In this document: positions 1-29,962 of the stretch, piece after piece
How positions within the stretch are numbered: the stretch's first letter is position 1
How the letters are laid out: every line of letters begins with the position of its first letter
Assembly: GCF_002028425.1 (NCBI RefSeq)
Contig: NZ_CP020044.1
Span: forward strand, 138,795-202,794
Direction of reading: 5' to 3'
Length of the DNA stretch: 64,000 nt
From: Streptomyces katrae
Lineage (GTDB): Bacteria > Actinomycetota > Actinomycetes > Streptomycetales > Streptomycetaceae
The notes under the pieces: generated by a model
Databases searched by the model: none
Seen by the model: the letters and a program-made list of their open reading frames with translations, nothing else
Told to the model about the DNA's origin: nothing
Program-made: the position numbers and the translations under genes

Positions 1-1997
1 TCGGAGAGGGAGAACACCCCGGCCACATGGGCGGCGGCGATCTGGCCCACCGAATGCCCCAGGAGGCAGTCGGGCTTCAGGCCCCAGCTCTCCACCAGCC
101 GGTACAGGGCCACTTCGAGGGCGAACAGCGCGGGCTGAGTGAACTCCGTACGGTCCAGCTCAGCCGATTCGTCGGCGAACATCACCTCGCGCAGCGGACG
201 CCCCAGCACCGGGTCGATCTCCGCGCACACGGCGTCCAGCGCCGCGGCGAACACCGGGAAGGCGGCGTACAGCTCGCGCCCCGTCCCGGCGCGCTGCGCG
301 CCCTGCCCCGTGAACAGGAAGGCCGTGCGCCCCGCTGCGGTCTGCCCGACGGAGCCGCCGCCCTGTGCCAGTGTCCCGACGGCCTCCAGCAGCTCGGTCC
401 GGTCGCCGCCGACGAGGACGGCGCGGTGCTCGAAGGCGTGCCGGGTGGTGGCCAGCGAGAACGCGACGTCGGCCGGCCGGAGCTCCGGGTGCTCGGTGAG
501 GTGCGCCGAGAGCCGCCCGGCCTGGGCCCGTACCGCGCTCTCGGAGCGGCCCGAGACCACCCACGGAACGATGCCGGCGCCGGTGTGCGCGGTGTCGGCG
601 GGGGTCTCCTGCGGGGCCTGCTCCAGGACTACGTGCGCGTTGGTGCCGCTGATGCCGAACGAGGAGACGCCGGCCCGGCGCGGCCGGTCCTCGGCCGCCG
701 GCCAGTCCCGCTGCTCGGTCAGCAGCTCGACGAGCCCGGCCGACCAGTCGACGTGGCCGGACGGCTCGTCGACGTGCAAGGTCCGGGGCAGCACGCCGTG
801 CCGCATCGCCTCGATCATCTTGATGACGCCGCCGACGCCGGCGGCGGCCTGCGTGTGGCCGATGTTCGACTTGAGGGAGCCGAGGTAGAGCGGCCGGCCG
901 GCGGGGCGGCCCTGCCCATAGGTGGCGAGGAGGGCCTGGGCCTCGATGGGGTCGCCGAGCGAGGTGCCGGTGCCGTGCGCCTCGACGGCGTCGACGTCGG
1001 CCGGGGCCAGTCCGGCGTTGGCCAGGGCGGCCCGGATCACGCGCTGCTGGGAGGGTCCGCTGGGGGCGGTGAGGCCGTTGGAGGCGCCGTCCTGGTTGAC
1101 GGCGGTGCCGCGGATGACCGCCAGGACGGGATGGCCCAGCCTGCGGGCGTCGGAGAGCTTCTCCACGAGCAGCACGCCGACGCCCTCGGACCAGCCGGTG
1201 CCGTCGGCGGAGTCGGCGAAGGACTTGCAGCGGCCGTCGCCGGCCAGGCCGCCCTGCCGGGCGAAGTCCTCGAAGGTCGCGGGGGTCGGCATCACGGTGA
1301 CGCCGCCGGCCAGCGCCATGGTGCACTCGCCGGCCCGCAGCGCCTGCACGGCGAGGTGCAGGGCCACCAGCGACGAGGAGCACGCCGTGTCGACGCTGAC
1401 GGCGGGACCCTCGAACCCGAAGGTGTAGGAAACGCGCCCGGACAGCACACTGCTGGCGGTGCCGATGCCGAGGTAGCCCTCGACCTCGGCGGGCACCTCG
1501 TCCAGCCGGGCGCCGTAGTTGTGGTACATCAGGCCGGCGAAGACGCCGACCTTCCGGCCGCGCAGGGAGAACGGGGCGATGCCGGCCCGTTCGACCGCCT
1601 CCCACGAGGCCTCCAGCAGCAGCCGCTGCTGCGGGTCCATGCCCATCGCCTCGCGCGGGGAGACCTTGAAGACCTCGGCGTCGAAGGCGCCGGCGTCGTG
1701 GAGGAAGCCGCCCTCCCGGGCGTACACGGCCTCTTCGCCGTCCGGCCCGGGGCCGACCAGCTCCTCGCAGTCCCAGCCGCGGTCCGCCGGGAAGGCGGTG
1801 ATCCCGTCCGTACCCGACTCCACCAGCCGCCACAGGTCCTCGGGGGACCGGACGCCGCCCGGGTAGCGGCAGCCGATGCCGACGACGGCTATGGGCTCCC
1901 GTCCCTTGCCCTCCGCCAACCGCAGACGTTCGGTCGTCTCGTGGAGGTCAGCGGTGACCCTTTTCAGATATTCACGAAGCTTGTCTTCGTTAGCCAT
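1..1997 (-). CDS. Type I polyketide synthase, module 6, N-terminal part (docking-KS-AT, runs off left edge)
   Basis: This is the fourth PKS gene in transcription order. It is open at the left edge, so only about 665 residues are visible. I translated it from the reverse complement. It starts [18 protein letters not shown], a coiled-coil N-terminal docking helix, at an ATG at 1997. A ketosynthase follows at about residues 35-460, with active-site Cys in DTACSSS near residue 204 and the two His motifs EAHGTGT and KSNIGHT. The acyltransferase then begins and the sequence ends in its active-site motif GHSVGQ. The AT substrate motif lies outside the window, but what is visible matches the malonyl-type ATs of the neighbouring modules almost exactly. 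The gene begins 99 bp after the stop of the upstream PKS gene, and the docking helix fits the C-terminal docking tail of that protein. It is predicted to extend the chain after module 5. Confidence 0.93.
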   Translation of the reverse strand, partial: MANEDKLREYLKRVTADLHETTERLRLAEGKGREPIAVVGIGCRYPGGVRSPEDLWRLVESGTDGITAFPADRGWDCEELVGPGPDGEEAVYAREGGFLHDAGAFDAEVFKVSPREAMGMDPQQRLLLEASWEAVERAGIAPFSLRGRKVGVFAGLMYHNYGARLDEVPAEVEGYLGIGTASSVLSGRVSYTFGFEGPAVSVDTACSSSLVALHLAVQALRAGECTMALAGGVTVMPTPATFEDFARQGGLAGDGRCKSFADSADGTGWSEGVGVLLVEKLSDARRLGHPVLAVIRGTAVNQDGASNGLTAPSGPSQQRVIRAALANAGLAPADVDAVEAHGTGTSLGDPIEAQALLATYGQGRPAGRPLYLGSLKSNIGHTQAAAGVGGVIKMIEAMRHGVLPRTLHVDEPSGHVDWSAGLVELLTEQRDWPAAEDRPRRAGVSSFGISGTNAHVVLEQAPQETPADTAHTGAGIVPWVVSGRSESAVRAQAGRLSAHLTEHPELRPADVAFSLATTRHAFEHRAVLVGGDRTELLEAVGTLAQGGGSVGQTAAGRTAFLFTGQGAQRAGTGRELYAAFPVFAAALDAVCAEIDPVLGRPLREVMFADESAELDRTEFTQPALFALEVALYRLVESWGLKPDCLLGHSVGQIAAAHVAGVFSLS

Positions 1998-2096
1998 CAG
2001 AGCACACCTTCGGGTACGTCAGGAGATCGGGAGGGAGCGGGAGGATCGGAAGGGATCGGAAGGCCGGCAGGGGTCCGCGGGGCGGCCGCCGTGCGG

Positions 2097-5000
2097 TCAG
2101 GAGGCGCCGAACCGCTGGTCGATGAAGGCGAAGAGCTCGTCGTCGGACGCCGAGTCCAGCTCCTGCGACACGGACTCCTCGGGCTCCTCGCCCGCGTCGG
2201 CCGCGGCCGGACCGGCCTCGTGGGCCGCGTACGCGTCGGCCCACTTCGCCACCAGCCCCTTGAGGCGGGTCGCGAACACCGCCTGTGCCGCGTCGTCGGG
2301 GACGAGCGCCGCCACGGTCTCCGGCGCCATGGCCGAGAAAGCGGCTTCGAGCCGGTCCAGCTCCCCGAGGATGGCGGCGGCGCCGTCGGCCTCCGGGGCG
2401 AGGCCCGCGTACAGGTGGTCGACGAGGTCGGCGACGGTCGGGTGGTCGAAGACCAGGGTCGCGGAGAGGCGCAGCCCCGTCTCGGCGCCCAGCCTGTTGC
2501 GGAGTTCGACGGCGGTCAGCGAGTCGAAGCCGAGTTCGGTGAAGGCCTGCCGGTCCTCGAAGGCACCGGCCGAGGCGTGGCCGAGCACGCTCGCGACGGC
2601 GGTCCGTGCGAGCTCGGTCACCGCCGCGCGCCGTGCGTCATGCGTCGTGAGCTCGGCGAGGCGGCGGCGCAGCCCGTCCGCGCCGGCGGGTGCGGCCGGT
2701 GCGGCGGACGCCGTCCTGAGGGCGCGGCCGCCGCGGACCAGTCGCCGGTGGACGGCCGGAAGGGTGCCGCGGTCGGCGCGGCCGCGCAGGGCCGCGAGGT
2801 CGAGGCGCACCGGCACGAGGGCCGGCTCTCCGCTGCCCGCGCCGGTGTCGAGGAGTTCCAGTCCCTCGTCCACCGTGAGCGGCACGATCCCGGCGCGCTG
2901 GATGCGCTCGACGTCGGCCGGGGTGAGACCGGCGCCCATGCCCGCCGTCTCCTCCCACAGACCCCAGGCCAGGGAGGTGGCGGGGAGTCCGAGGCCGTGG
3001 CGGTGGGCGGCGAGGGCGTCCAGGAACGCGTTGGCGGCCGCATAGTTGGCCTGGCCCGCGCTGCCGAGCACACCGGCGACGGACGAGAACAGCACGAACG
3101 CGTCCGGCTTCACGCCGAGTTCCTGGGTGAGGTCGTGCAGGTGCCAGGCCGCGTCGACCTTGGCCCGCAGGACCTTCGAGAGCCGTTCGGGGGTCAGCGA
3201 GGCGATGGTCCCGTCGTCGACGACACCGGCGGCGTGCACGACCGCGTTCACGGGATGGGCGGCCAGCAGGGAAGCCAGAGCCTCCCGGTCGGAAACGTCA
3301 CAGGCCGCGACGGTCACCGACGCGCCCAGCTCCTCCAGCTCGCCGCGCAGCTCGTCAGCACCCGGAGCGTCCAGGCCCCGCCGGCTGACCAGCACCAGAT
3401 CCCGCACCCCGTGCCCGGTCACCAGATGCCGGGCCACCACAGCACCCAGACCACCCGTACCACCGGTCACCAACACCGGACCCGCACCGAACCCACCGGC
3501 AGCCTGGGCGTTCTGGCCCGCCCGCACCAGACGAGGCACGAGCACCCGCCCCTCACGCAACGCCGCCTGGCCCTCGCCCGAGGCGACGACCGAGGCGATC
3601 AGCTCCGGCGTCAGCGCGTCCCGGTCGTCCACATCCACCAGGACGAACCGGCCCGCACCCTCCGACTGGGCGGAGCGCACCAGGCCCCACACGACGGACG
3701 CCGCCACATCGGCGACCTCCGCCCCACCGGCGGCCACGGCACCCCGCGTCACCAGCACCAGGGCCCGGTCCTCCTCCGCCCAGCCCCGCACCAGCTCCAG
3801 GGCCCGCGACGCCAACCCATGAGCCGCACCCGGAACACCGGCCTCCTCCACAACGGAGACAAGGTCGACGACGGTGGCGTCCTCGCCACCGCCTTCGGCG
3901 GCGGGGAGGGTTGCCGGGGTCCACTCCAGCCGGAAGAGGCAGTCACGGCCCGCACCGCCGGACAGGGCGGCCCGGCCGTCCACGGGGCGCAGCGCCAGCG
4001 AGTCCACCGACAGCACCGCACCACCGGCGGCGTCCATGACGGCGAGCGACACCCCACCCGTGTCCGAGCGGCTCAGGCGGACCCTCAGGGCAGCGGCGCC
4101 GGCGGCGTGCAGGGAGACGCCCGACCAGGCGAACGGCAGGTGACCGCCCGTCCCCTCCGGAAGCAGACCGCCCACGCGCAGCGCGTGCAGGGCCGCGTCG
4201 AGGAGCGCCGGGTGCAGGCCGAAGCCGCCCGCCTCCGCGGCCGCGTCCTCGGGCAGGGCGACCTCGGCGAAGACCTCGTCGCCCGAACGCCAGACCGACC
4301 GCAGCCCCTGGAACAGCGGTCCGTACGCGAACCCGCCGTCCGCGAAGTCCGCGTAGAGCCCGTCGATGTCGAGTCGCTCGGCGTCCTGCGGCGGCCACGT
4401 GGCCGGACCGGCGGGGGGCACCGCGACGCCGGGCACGAGGGTGCCCGTCGCGTGCGTGCTCCACGCCCCGTCGTCCGAGGCGTCGGCCCGCGCGTGGAGG
4501 GTCAGCGGCCGGCGGCCCTCCGCGTCGGCGGGACCCACCACCAGCTGCACCGAGACGCCGTTGCGCTCGGGCAGGACCAGGGGCTCGCTCAGCGTCAGCT
4601 CCTCGAGACCACCGCAGCCGACCTGGGCGCCGGCGTGCAGGGCCAGCTCCACGAACGCCGTGCCCGGCAGGATGACGGTGCCGTGTACCGCGTGCCCGGC
4701 CAGCCACGGGTGCGTGTCCAGGCCCAGTCGCGCCGTGAACACGTCCCCCTGGCCGCCGGCGAGTTCCACGGCGGCGCCGAGCAGCGGGTGCGCGGCCGGG
4801 CGCAGGCCCAGGTCGGCGGCGTCGGCGGCGCCGGTGGACGACTTCAGCCAGTAGTGCTGGTGCTGGAAGGCGTACGTGGGAACGTCGACGCGGCGCGCGC
4901 CGGTCGGGGCGAAGAAGGCCTCCCAGTCCACGGCCACGCCGTGGGCGTACGCCCGCCCCAGGGCGGCGACCGCGGATTCCGCCTCGGTCCGGTCCTTGCG

Positions 5001-8000
5001 CAGCACGGGCACGAAGACGCCGTCTTCGATGCAGTCGGCGCCCATCGCGGAGAGCACGCCGTCCGGCCCGAGCTCGACGAACCGGGTCACGCCCTGGCCC
5101 TGGAGGGCGGCGACGCCGTCGGCGAAACGGACCGCCTCGCGGACATGGCGCACCCAGTACTCGGGCGAGCAGAGCTCTTCCCCGGAAGCCACCTCACCCG
5201 TGAGGTTGGAGACCACGGGGATCCGCGGTGCGGCGAACGCGACCGATTCCAGGACCGTGCGGAATTCGTCCAGCATCGGGTCCATCAGCGGCGAGTGGAA
5301 CGCGTGGCTGACCGTGAGCCGCTTGGTCTTCACCCCGCGCTCGGCCAGCACACCCGCGAGGGCGGTCACCGAGTCTTCGGCACCGGAGATCACGACAGAA
5401 CCCGGCCCGTTGACGGCGGCGATACTCACGTCCTCGTGCGAGGCGACCAGCTCGGCCACCTCCGCCTCGGAGGCCCGCACGGAGACCATGGCACCACCAG
5501 CCGGCAGCGCCTGCATCAGCCGACCACGCGCGACGACCAGCCGCGCCGCGTCGGAGAGGGAGAACACCCCCGCCACATGCGCGGCGGCAATCTCGCCAAT
5601 GGAGTGACCCAGCAGATAGTCGGACTTCAGACCCCAGCTCTCCACGAGCCGGAACAGCGCCACCTCGATCGCGAACAGCGCCGGCTGCGTGAACTCCGTA
5701 CGGTCCAGCTCAGCCGACTCGGCTGCAAACATCACCTCCCGCAGCGAACGGCCCAACACCGGGTCGATCTCCGCACACACGGCATCCAGCGCCTCGGCGA
5801 ACACCGGGAAGGCGGCGTACAGCTCGCGCCCCATCCCGGCGCGCTGCGCACCCTGACCCGTGAACAGGAAGGCCACGGAGCCCGTGTCGGCGCGGCCGAC
5901 GAGCGTCTGGTCCGCGGTCTCGCCCTGTGCGAGTGCGCGCAGCCCGGCGAGGGCGTCGGCGCGGTCGGTGGCGAGCACCACCGCGCGGTGCTCCAGCGAG
6001 GAGCCGATGGCGGCGGTGGAGCGGGCGAGGTCGAGCGGGTGGGCGTCCGGACGGGCGTCCAGGTGTGCGAGGAGGGCGTCCGCCTGGAGCGGCAGGGCCG
6101 CCGCCGTCTTGCCGGACAGCACCAGCGGGACGCGGGGCAGCCGTACGGTGTCCCCGGCCGGCCGGGGCTCCTCCTGCCGGCCCGGTCCCTGCTCCGCGCC
6201 GGCCTCTTCGAGGATGACGTGGGCGTTGGTGCCGCTGATGCCGAACGAGGAGACGCCGGCCCGGCGCGGACGGTCGGCCTGGGCCCAGTCCCGCTGCTCG
6301 GTCAGCAGTTCCACGGCGCCGGCGTCCCAGTCGATCTGCGGGGAGGGCTCGTCGACGTGCAGGGTTCGGGGCAGGACGCCGTGGCGCATCGCCTGAACCA
6401 TCTTGATCACGCCGCCGACGCCGGCGGCGGCCTGGGTGTGGCCGAGGTTGGACTTGAGGGAGCCGAGCCACAGCGGCTCGTCGCCGGAACGTTCCTGCCC
6501 GTACGTGGCCAGCAGTGCCTGCGCCTCGATCGGGTCGCCGAGCTTCGTACCGGTGCCGTGCGCCTCGACGGCGTCGACGTCCGCGGCCGACAGGCCGGCG
6601 TTGGCGAGGGCCTGGCGGATGACGCGCTGCTGCGAGGGCCCGTTGGGGGCGGTCAGCCCGTTGGAGGCGCCGTCCTGGTTGATCGCGGAGCCGCGGACCA
6701 GCGCGAGGACCTGGTGGCCGTTGCGGCGGGCGTCCGACAGGCGCTCCAGGACGAGGACGCCGACACCCTCGGACCAGCCCGTACCGTCCGCGGCGGCGGC
6801 GAAGGACTTGCAGCGGCCGTCGGCGGCGAGGCCGCGCTGCTTGCTGAACTCCACGAACGTGGCGGGGGACCCCATGACGGTGACGCCCCCCGCGAGGGCC
6901 ATCGTGCACTCGCCGCTGCGCAGCGCCTGCGCCGCCCAGTGCAGGGCGACCAGCGACGAGGAGCAGGCGGTGTCGACGGTGACGGCCGGGCCCTCCAGGC
7001 CCAGGGTGTAGGCGACGCGGCCGGACAGCACGCTGCCCGAATTGCCCGTGCCGAGGTAGCCCTCGACACCGTCGGGGACGCTCTGGAGGCGGCCCGCGTA
7101 GTCGTGGTACATCAGGCCGGCGAAGACGCCGGTGGCGCTGCCGCGCAGTGAGGTCGGGTCGATGCCGGCGCGCTGCACGGCCTCCCAGGAGGTTTCCAGC
7201 AGCAGCCGCTGCTGGGGGTCCATGGCGAGGGCCTCACGGGGCGAGATCCCGAAGAATCCGGCGTCGAACAGGCCCGCTTCGTGCAGGAACCCGCCCTCCT
7301 GGACGTAGGAGGTGCCCCGCCGGTCGGGGTCGGAGTCGAAGAGCCCGTCGAGCCTCCAGCCGCGGTCCTGGGGGAAGGGCGAGATCCCGTCGTCCCCGGC
7401 GAGGAGCATGCTCCACAGGTCCTCGGGGGAGCGGACGCCGCCCGGGTAGCGGCAGCCCATGCCGACGATCGCGATCGGTTCGTCGTCCGCGGACGGCGCG
7501 CGGAGGGTGGCGGCCGCCGGGGCCGGGTCGGTGTCGTCGTCGACGAGTTCGGCGCAGATGAACTCGGCGAGGGCCTGCGGGGTGGGGTAGTCGAAGACCA
7601 GGGTGGCCGGCAGTCGCAGCCCGGTGGCCGCGCCGAGCCGGTTGCGCAGGTCGATCGCGGTCAGGGAGTCGAATCCCAGTTCGTTGAAGGCCCGTCCGCC
7701 GGACATCTTCTCGGGCGCGTGCCCGAGGACGCCCGCCGCGGCCGATCGTACGAGGTCGAGGACGACGCGCAGCCGCTCCGCGGAGGCGAGCCCGCCGAGG
7801 GTCTGGGCGAGCCCGGCCTCGGAGGCTCGGGAGCGCGCCCGGCGCGAACGGGGCCCGGCCGTGTCCGCGAGGCGTTCGAGGACCACCGGCAGGGTGCCGC
7901 GGTCCGCGCGGCCGCGCAGGGCCGCGAGGTCGAGGCGCATCGGGACGAAGGCCGGTTCTCCGCTGCCCACGCCGGTGTCGAGGAGCCGGAGCCCCTCCCC

Positions 8001-11000
8001 CACCGCCAGCGGAAGGATTCCCGCACGGTGGATGCGGTCCACCTCGGCGCTGCCGAGCGCGGCGCCCATGCCGGCGGTCTCCTCCCACAGACCCCAGGCG
8101 AGGGAGGTCGCGGCGAGGCCCAGCCCATGGCGATGGGCTGCAAGGGCGTCGAGGAAGCAGTTGGCGGCCGCGTAGTTGCCCTGGCCCGCGCTGCCGAGCA
8201 CACCGGCGGCGGACGAGAACAGCACGAACGCGTCCAGGTCGTCGGTCAGTTCGTGGAGGTGCCAGGCCGCGTCGACCTTGGCCCGCAGGACCTTCGAGAG
8301 CCGTTCGGGGGTCAGGGAGGCGATGGTCCCGTCGTCGACCACACCGGCGGCGTGCACGACCGCCTTGACCGGGTGGGCGGCCAGCAGGGAAGCCAGAGCC
8401 TCCCGGTCGGAGACGTCACAGGCCGCGACGGTCACGGCCGCGCCCAGCTCCTCCAGCTCGCCGCGCAGCTCGTCAGCACCCGGGGCGTCCAGGCCCCGCC
8501 GGCTGACCAGCACCAGATCCTGCACCCCGTGCCCGGTCACCAGGTGCCGGGCCACCACAGCACCCAGACCACCCGTACCACCGGTCACCAACACCGGACC
8601 CGCACCGAAACCACCGGCATCCGCAGTCCCCTGGGCCGCCCGCACCAGACGCGGCACGGACACCCGGCCGCTCCGGACGGCCACCTGCGGCTCACCCGAA
8701 GCCACCACCGAAGCGATGAGCTCCGGCGTCAGCGCGTCCCGGTCGTCCACATCCACGAGAACGAACCGGCCCGCACCCTCCGACTGGGCGGAGCGCACCA
8801 GACCCCACACGACAGACGCCGCCACATCGGCGACCTCCGCCCCACCGGCGGCCACAGCACCCCGCGTCACCAGCACCAGGGCCCGGTCCTCCTCCGCCCA
8901 GCCCCGCACCAGCTCCAGGGCCCGCGACGCCAACCCATGGGCCGCACCCGGAACACCGGCCGCCTCGTCGGCGGAGACAAGGTCGACAACGACGGCGTCA
9001 CCGGCCCCCTCGACGGTGGGAACGTCCACCGCCGACCACACCAGCCGGTACAGGGAGTCCGTACCGCCGGGCGCGGCCATCCGGCCGTCGACCGGCCGCA
9101 GCGCGAGCGAGTCCACCGACAGCACCGGGGCACCGGTGGCGTCGGCCACCTCCACCTTCACCGCGGCCTGGCCGGCCGGGCTGAGGCGCACGCGCAGCCG
9201 CGAGGCGCCCGCGGCGTGGAGGGACACGCCCGACCAGGCGAACGGCAGCTGACCCCGAACGGAGCCTTCGCGCAGGCCGCCGAAGCGCAGCGCGTGCAGG
9301 GCGGCGTCGAGGAGCGCCGGGTGCAGTCCGAAGCGGCCCGCCTCCTCGGCCGCGTCCTCGGGGAGCGCGACCTCGGCGAAGACCTCGTCACCGGCGCGCC
9401 ACGCGGCTTGAAGGCCCTGGAAGGCCGGGCCGTGCTCGACGACCCCGGACTCCTCGTAGAAGAGTTCGACGTCGACGGGGACGGCGTCCGCGGGCGGCCA
9501 CGAGGTCGGCGAGAACACCGGCACGTCGGTCTCGGCGGCGACTGCTCCGGAGGCGTGCCGCGTCCACGGACCGTCGTACTCGCCCGCGTCCGGGCGGGAG
9601 AAGAAGTCCACCGGCCGCAGACCACCTTCGTCCGCTGCACCCACCACGATCTGCACCTGGACGCCGCCGGTCTCCGGCAGCACCAGCGGCGCCTCGATCG
9701 TCAGCTCCACCAGCCGGCCGCAGCCCACCTGGTCACCGGCCCGCACCGCCAACTCCACGAACGCCGTTCCCGGCAGGACCGCCGATCCGAGCACGCGGTG
9801 CTGGGCGAGCCACGGGTGCGTGTTCAGGGACAGGCGGCCCGTGAGGACGGTGTCGTCGGCATTGGCGAGGGTCACGGCCGCGCCGAGCAGCGGGTGGTCC
9901 GCCGGGTCGAGTCCGAGCCCGCCTGCGTCCGCCGCGGCTTCCGGCGCGTGCTTCGGCCAGTAGCGCTGGTACTGGAAGGCGTACGTCGGGAGGTCCACGC
10001 GCCGTGCGCCGGTTCCGGCGAAGTACGCGGCCCAGTCCACCGCCACGCCGTGCGCGTACGCCTGGGCCACACCCGCAACGGCCGCCTCCGGCTCGTCGCG
10101 GTCCTTGCGCAGCACCGGCACGAACACGCCGTCCTCGACGCACTCGGCGCCCATCGCGGCCAGCACGCCGTCCGGGCCCAGCTCGACGAACCGGGTCACG
10201 CCCTCGCCCCGCAGGGCCACCACACCGTCGGCGAAGCGGACCGCCTCACGGACGTGGCGCACCCAGTACTCCGGCGAGCAGAGCTCCCCTGCCGAAGCCA
10301 CCTCACCCGTGAGGTTGGAGACCACGGGGAGGGTCGGCGCGGCGAAGTCGACGGACCCCAGGACGGCACGGAACTCGTCCAGCATCGGGTCCATCAGCGG
10401 CGAGTGGAACGCGTGGCTCACCGTCAGCCGCTTGGTCTTCACCCCGCGCTCGGCCAGCACATCCGCAACAGCGGTCACGGAATCGGCCGCACCCGAGATC
10501 ACCACGGAGGAAGGCCCGTTGACGGCCGCGATGCTCACGTCCTCGTACGCGGCGACCAGCTCGGCCACCTCCGCCTCGGCAGCACGCACCGACACCATCG
10601 CACCACCAGCCGGCAGCGCCTGCATCAGCCGACCACGGGCGACGACCAGCCGCGCCGCATCAGCCAGCGAGAACACCCCCGCCACATGCGCAGCGGCGAT
10701 CTCACCAATGGAGTGACCCAGCAGATAGTCGGACTTCAGACCCCAGCTCTCCACCAGCCGGAACAGCGCCACCTCGATCGCGAACAGCGCCGGCTGCGTG
10801 AACTCCGTACGGTCCAGCTCAGCGGAGTCCTCCGCAAACATCACCTCCCGCAGCGAACGGCCCAACACCGGGTCGATCTCCGCACACACCGCATCCAGCG
10901 CCTCCGCGAACACCGGGAACGCCGCATACAACTCACGCCCCATCCCGGCGCGCTGCGCACCCTGACCCGTGAACAGGAAACCCGTCAGACCCGGGACCAC

Positions 11001-12665
11001 CGCACCACGCACCACACCCGCCGCCGAACCACCCCGCGACAGAGCCTCAAGCGCCGCACCACGATCACCTCCCCACACCACCGCCCGGTGCTCGAACACC
11101 GAACGCGTCACCGCCAACGAAAACCCGACATCAACCGCATCCACACCCGCCGACGACCCCGCCAACGGCACCAGCCGACCGGCCTGCGCACCCAACGCCT
11201 CCGCCGAACGACCCGACACCACCCACGGCACCACCGGCAGAGACACGGAGGCGCCCGCAGCCGGCTCGACCGGCTCCGCCTCCGGGGCCTCTTCGAGGAC
11301 CACGTGGGCGTTCGTGCCGCTGATGCCGAACGACGAGACGCCGGCCCGGCGCGGATGCCCGGTCTCGGGCCAGTCGCGGGCCTGCGTCAGCAGTTCGACC
11401 GCACCCGCCGACCAGTCGACGTGGGGGGACGGCGCGTCGGCGTGCAGGGTGCGGGGCAGCGCTCCGTGCCGCATGGCCTCGACCATCTTGATGACGCCGG
11501 CGACGCCCGCCGCGCACTGGGTGTGGCCGATGTTGGACTTCAGGGACCCCAGGTAGAGAGGTTCGCCGTCCCCGCGGCCCTGCCCGTACGTGGCGAGGAG
11601 GGCCTGCGCCTCGATCGGGTCGCCCAGCTTCGTGCCGGTGCCGTGGGCCTCGACGGCGTCGACGTCGGCGGGGAGGAGCCTGGCGTTGTCGAGGGCCTGG
11701 CGGATGACGCTCTGCTGGGACGGGCCGTTCGGGGCGGTCAGGCCGCTGCTGGCGCCGTCCTGGTTGACGGCCGAGCCGCGGACGACGGCGAGGACGGGGT
11801 GGCCGTTGCGGCGGGCGTCGGAGAGGCGTTCGACGAGCAGGAGGCCGACTCCGTCGGAGAAGCCGGCGCCGTCGGCGTCGGCGGCGAAGGCCTTGCAGCG
11901 GCCGTCGCGGGCGAGGCCCTGCTGGCGGCTGAACTCGGTGAACAGCCGCGGGGTCGACATGACGGTGACACCGCCGGCGACGGCCAGCGAGCAGTCGCCC
12001 TGCCGGATGGCCTGGACGGCGAGGTGCAGGGCGACGAGGGAGGAGGAGCAGGCCGTTCCGACGGTGACGGCGGGGCCGACGAGGCCGAGCGTGTAGGAGA
12101 CGCGGCCGGAGATCAGGCTGGCGGCGTTGCCGGTGAGGACGTGGCCCTCGATGCCGCCGCCGGCGTTGCGCAGCCGGCTGTCGTAGTTCTCGGCGCCCGC
12201 GCCGATGAACACGCCGGTGCGGGTGCCGCGCAGGTCGGACACGTCGATCCCGGCGCGTTCGAAGACCTCCCAGGAGGTTTCCAGCAGCAGCCGCTGCTGG
12301 GGGTCCATGGCGAGGGCCTCACGGGGCGAGATCCCGAAGAACTCGGGGTCGAAGTCGGCTATGCCGTCGACGAAGCCGCCCTCGCGCGCGTAGCTGGTGC
12401 CGCTGCGGGTCTGCTCGGGGTCGTAGAGCTCCGCCAGGTCCCAGCCGCGGTCGTCGGGGAAGGGCGCGATGGCGTCGGTGCCGGCGTCGAGGAGCTCCCA
12501 CAGGTCCTCGGGGGTGCGTACGCCGCCGGGGAAGCGGCAGCTCATCCCGACGATGGCAATGGGTTCCCGCTCGGCGTCCTCGATGTCGCGCAGCCGCTGG
12601 CGGGTACGCCGCAGGTCGGTAGTGACGCGCTTGAGGTAGTCGCGGAGTTTCGCTTCGTTGTCCAT
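2097..12665 (-). CDS. Type I polyketide synthase, modules 4 and 5 (KS-AT-DH-KR-ACP twice)
   Basis: A bimodular PKS of 3522 residues. I start it at ATG 12665 ([14 protein letters not shown]), because the docking helix begins there and GGA lies just upstream; an ATG at 12680 would add five residues. Module 4: KS (Cys about 205), AT (GHSIG about 650, HAFH = malonyl), DH (HxxxGxxxxP about 958), KR (GTGGLG about 1362, catalytic Ser and Tyr present), ACP (GFDSLTA about 1667). Module 5 repeats the order: KS about 1898, AT about 2353 (HAFH), DH about 2658, KR about 3068, ACP about 3380. Both KRs keep a VDD sequence at the LDD position, which suggests B-type stereochemistry. There is no ER, so two successive malonate units reduced to double bonds (a diene) are predicted. 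The C-terminus [18 protein letters not shown] is a docking tail. The two modules share near-identical AT and KR DNA, a sign of duplication or gene conversion. Confidence 0.96.
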   Translation of the reverse strand: MDNEAKLRDYLKRVTTDLRRTRQRLRDIEDAEREPIAIVGMSCRFPGGVRTPEDLWELLDAGTDAIAPFPDDRGWDLAELYDPEQTRSGTSYAREGGFVDGIADFDPEFFGISPREALAMDPQQRLLLETSWEVFERAGIDVSDLRGTRTGVFIGAGAENYDSRLRNAGGGIEGHVLTGNAASLISGRVSYTLGLVGPAVTVGTACSSSLVALHLAVQAIRQGDCSLAVAGGVTVMSTPRLFTEFSRQQGLARDGRCKAFAADADGAGFSDGVGLLLVERLSDARRNGHPVLAVVRGSAVNQDGASSGLTAPNGPSQQSVIRQALDNARLLPADVDAVEAHGTGTKLGDPIEAQALLATYGQGRGDGEPLYLGSLKSNIGHTQCAAGVAGVIKMVEAMRHGALPRTLHADAPSPHVDWSAGAVELLTQARDWPETGHPRRAGVSSFGISGTNAHVVLEEAPEAEPVEPAAGASVSLPVVPWVVSGRSAEALGAQAGRLVPLAGSSAGVDAVDVGFSLAVTRSVFEHRAVVWGGDRGAALEALSRGGSAAGVVRGAVVPGLTGFLFTGQGAQRAGMGRELYAAFPVFAEALDAVCAEIDPVLGRSLREVMFAEDSAELDRTEFTQPALFAIEVALFRLVESWGLKSDYLLGHSIGEIAAAHVAGVFSLADAARLVVARGRLMQALPAGGAMVSVRAAEAEVAELVAAYEDVSIAAVNGPSSVVISGAADSVTAVADVLAERGVKTKRLTVSHAFHSPLMDPMLDEFRAVLGSVDFAAPTLPVVSNLTGEVASAGELCSPEYWVRHVREAVRFADGVVALRGEGVTRFVELGPDGVLAAMGAECVEDGVFVPVLRKDRDEPEAAVAGVAQAYAHGVAVDWAAYFAGTGARRVDLPTYAFQYQRYWPKHAPEAAADAGGLGLDPADHPLLGAAVTLANADDTVLTGRLSLNTHPWLAQHRVLGSAVLPGTAFVELAVRAGDQVGCGRLVELTIEAPLVLPETGGVQVQIVVGAADEGGLRPVDFFSRPDAGEYDGPWTRHASGAVAAETDVPVFSPTSWPPADAVPVDVELFYEESGVVEHGPAFQGLQAAWRAGDEVFAEVALPEDAAEEAGRFGLHPALLDAALHALRFGGLREGSVRGQLPFAWSGVSLHAAGASRLRVRLSPAGQAAVKVEVADATGAPVLSVDSLALRPVDGRMAAPGGTDSLYRLVWSAVDVPTVEGAGDAVVVDLVSADEAAGVPGAAHGLASRALELVRGWAEEDRALVLVTRGAVAAGGAEVADVAASVVWGLVRSAQSEGAGRFVLVDVDDRDALTPELIASVVASGEPQVAVRSGRVSVPRLVRAAQGTADAGGFGAGPVLVTGGTGGLGAVVARHLVTGHGVQDLVLVSRRGLDAPGADELRGELEELGAAVTVAACDVSDREALASLLAAHPVKAVVHAAGVVDDGTIASLTPERLSKVLRAKVDAAWHLHELTDDLDAFVLFSSAAGVLGSAGQGNYAAANCFLDALAAHRHGLGLAATSLAWGLWEETAGMGAALGSAEVDRIHRAGILPLAVGEGLRLLDTGVGSGEPAFVPMRLDLAALRGRADRGTLPVVLERLADTAGPRSRRARSRASEAGLAQTLGGLASAERLRVVLDLVRSAAAGVLGHAPEKMSGGRAFNELGFDSLTAIDLRNRLGAATGLRLPATLVFDYPTPQALAEFICAELVDDDTDPAPAAATLRAPSADDEPIAIVGMGCRYPGGVRSPEDLWSMLLAGDDGISPFPQDRGWRLDGLFDSDPDRRGTSYVQEGGFLHEAGLFDAGFFGISPREALAMDPQQRLLLETSWEAVQRAGIDPTSLRGSATGVFAGLMYHDYAGRLQSVPDGVEGYLGTGNSGSVLSGRVAYTLGLEGPAVTVDTACSSSLVALHWAAQALRSGECTMALAGGVTVMGSPATFVEFSKQRGLAADGRCKSFAAAADGTGWSEGVGVLVLERLSDARRNGHQVLALVRGSAINQDGASNGLTAPNGPSQQRVIRQALANAGLSAADVDAVEAHGTGTKLGDPIEAQALLATYGQERSGDEPLWLGSLKSNLGHTQAAAGVGGVIKMVQAMRHGVLPRTLHVDEPSPQIDWDAGAVELLTEQRDWAQADRPRRAGVSSFGISGTNAHVILEEAGAEQGPGRQEEPRPAGDTVRLPRVPLVLSGKTAAALPLQADALLAHLDARPDAHPLDLARSTAAIGSSLEHRAVVLATDRADALAGLRALAQGETADQTLVGRADTGSVAFLFTGQGAQRAGMGRELYAAFPVFAEALDAVCAEIDPVLGRSLREVMFAAESAELDRTEFTQPALFAIEVALFRLVESWGLKSDYLLGHSIGEIAAAHVAGVFSLSDAARLVVARGRLMQALPAGGAMVSVRASEAEVAELVASHEDVSIAAVNGPGSVVISGAEDSVTALAGVLAERGVKTKRLTVSHAFHSPLMDPMLDEFRTVLESVAFAAPRIPVVSNLTGEVASGEELCSPEYWVRHVREAVRFADGVAALQGQGVTRFVELGPDGVLSAMGADCIEDGVFVPVLRKDRTEAESAVAALGRAYAHGVAVDWEAFFAPTGARRVDVPTYAFQHQHYWLKSSTGAADAADLGLRPAAHPLLGAAVELAGGQGDVFTARLGLDTHPWLAGHAVHGTVILPGTAFVELALHAGAQVGCGGLEELTLSEPLVLPERNGVSVQLVVGPADAEGRRPLTLHARADASDDGAWSTHATGTLVPGVAVPPAGPATWPPQDAERLDIDGLYADFADGGFAYGPLFQGLRSVWRSGDEVFAEVALPEDAAAEAGGFGLHPALLDAALHALRVGGLLPEGTGGHLPFAWSGVSLHAAGAAALRVRLSRSDTGGVSLAVMDAAGGAVLSVDSLALRPVDGRAALSGGAGRDCLFRLEWTPATLPAAEGGGEDATVVDLVSVVEEAGVPGAAHGLASRALELVRGWAEEDRALVLVTRGAVAAGGAEVADVAASVVWGLVRSAQSEGAGRFVLVDVDDRDALTPELIASVVASGEGQAALREGRVLVPRLVRAGQNAQAAGGFGAGPVLVTGGTGGLGAVVARHLVTGHGVRDLVLVSRRGLDAPGADELRGELEELGASVTVAACDVSDREALASLLAAHPVNAVVHAAGVVDDGTIASLTPERLSKVLRAKVDAAWHLHDLTQELGVKPDAFVLFSSVAGVLGSAGQANYAAANAFLDALAAHRHGLGLPATSLAWGLWEETAGMGAGLTPADVERIQRAGIVPLTVDEGLELLDTGAGSGEPALVPVRLDLAALRGRADRGTLPAVHRRLVRGGRALRTASAAPAAPAGADGLRRRLAELTTHDARRAAVTELARTAVASVLGHASAGAFEDRQAFTELGFDSLTAVELRNRLGAETGLRLSATLVFDHPTVADLVDHLYAGLAPEADGAAAILGELDRLEAAFSAMAPETVAALVPDDAAQAVFATRLKGLVAKWADAYAAHEAGPAAADAGEEPEESVSQELDSASDDELFAFIDQRFGAS
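3045..3860 (-). repeat. KR-region repeat, copy in module 5
   Basis: The ketoreductase DNA of module 5 is nearly identical to that of module 4 (about 8165-8960), with only scattered substitutions over roughly 800 bp. Boundaries are approximate. The similarity greatly exceeds that of the flanking DH DNA, which points to recent duplication or gene conversion. Confidence 0.8.
5225..5875 (-). repeat. AT-region repeat, copy in module 5
   Basis: About 650 bp of acyltransferase DNA nearly identical to stretches in module 4 (about 10325-10985) and module 1 (about 26350-26965). The first 320 bp of the window (module 6 AT) belong to the same family. Boundaries are approximate. Confidence 0.8.
8165..8960 (-). 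repeat. KR-region repeat, copy in module 4
   Basis: Partner of the repeat at about 3045-3860; the same ketoreductase sequence inside module 4 of the same gene. A single crossover between the two copies would delete one module equivalent, so the pair is also a route to module loss. Confidence 0.8.
10325..10985 (-). repeat. AT-region repeat, copy in module 4
   Basis: Second copy of the shared malonyl-AT DNA. The coding strand here and just upstream (to about 11240) uses many T-ending codons such as GGT, GCT and CGT, unlike the C-ending codons of the flanking KS and DH. This supports import of the block by recombination. Confidence 0.8.
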
Positions 12666-12786
12666 CTTCATCCAACCCATCGCTTCGTCGAGCCCGTCGC
12701 GGCGGTCGACGGGAGCCGCCCCCGGGGCCGCGCGCGTGGCGGCGGGCTCCCGGGGGCGCGTGTGCGTCCGGTGCGGCGCGGTCCCG

Positions 12787-19323
<6,537 letters not shown>

Positions 19324-19382
19324 GGGAGGTCCTCCGGGTGACTGTTCGGGCGGCGTGGACGCCGGTGCGGCGCGCGAGCGCC

Positions 19383-29876
<10,494 letters not shown>

Positions 29877-29962
29877 CGAGAACACCCCGCGCCCCATAAT
29901 GCGACCATTCTTCAAATTCCACGTTAGATAACGGCGTTCGCCGCCCACACCCCTATGCGCCC

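Noticed and set aside
27..7151. A plus-strand open frame of 2374 codons opposite the PKS genes
   Set aside because: It is the antisense shadow of strongly GC3-biased PKS codons; the product is low-complexity and has no domain, while the minus strand reads perfect KS, AT, DH, KR and ACP motifs.
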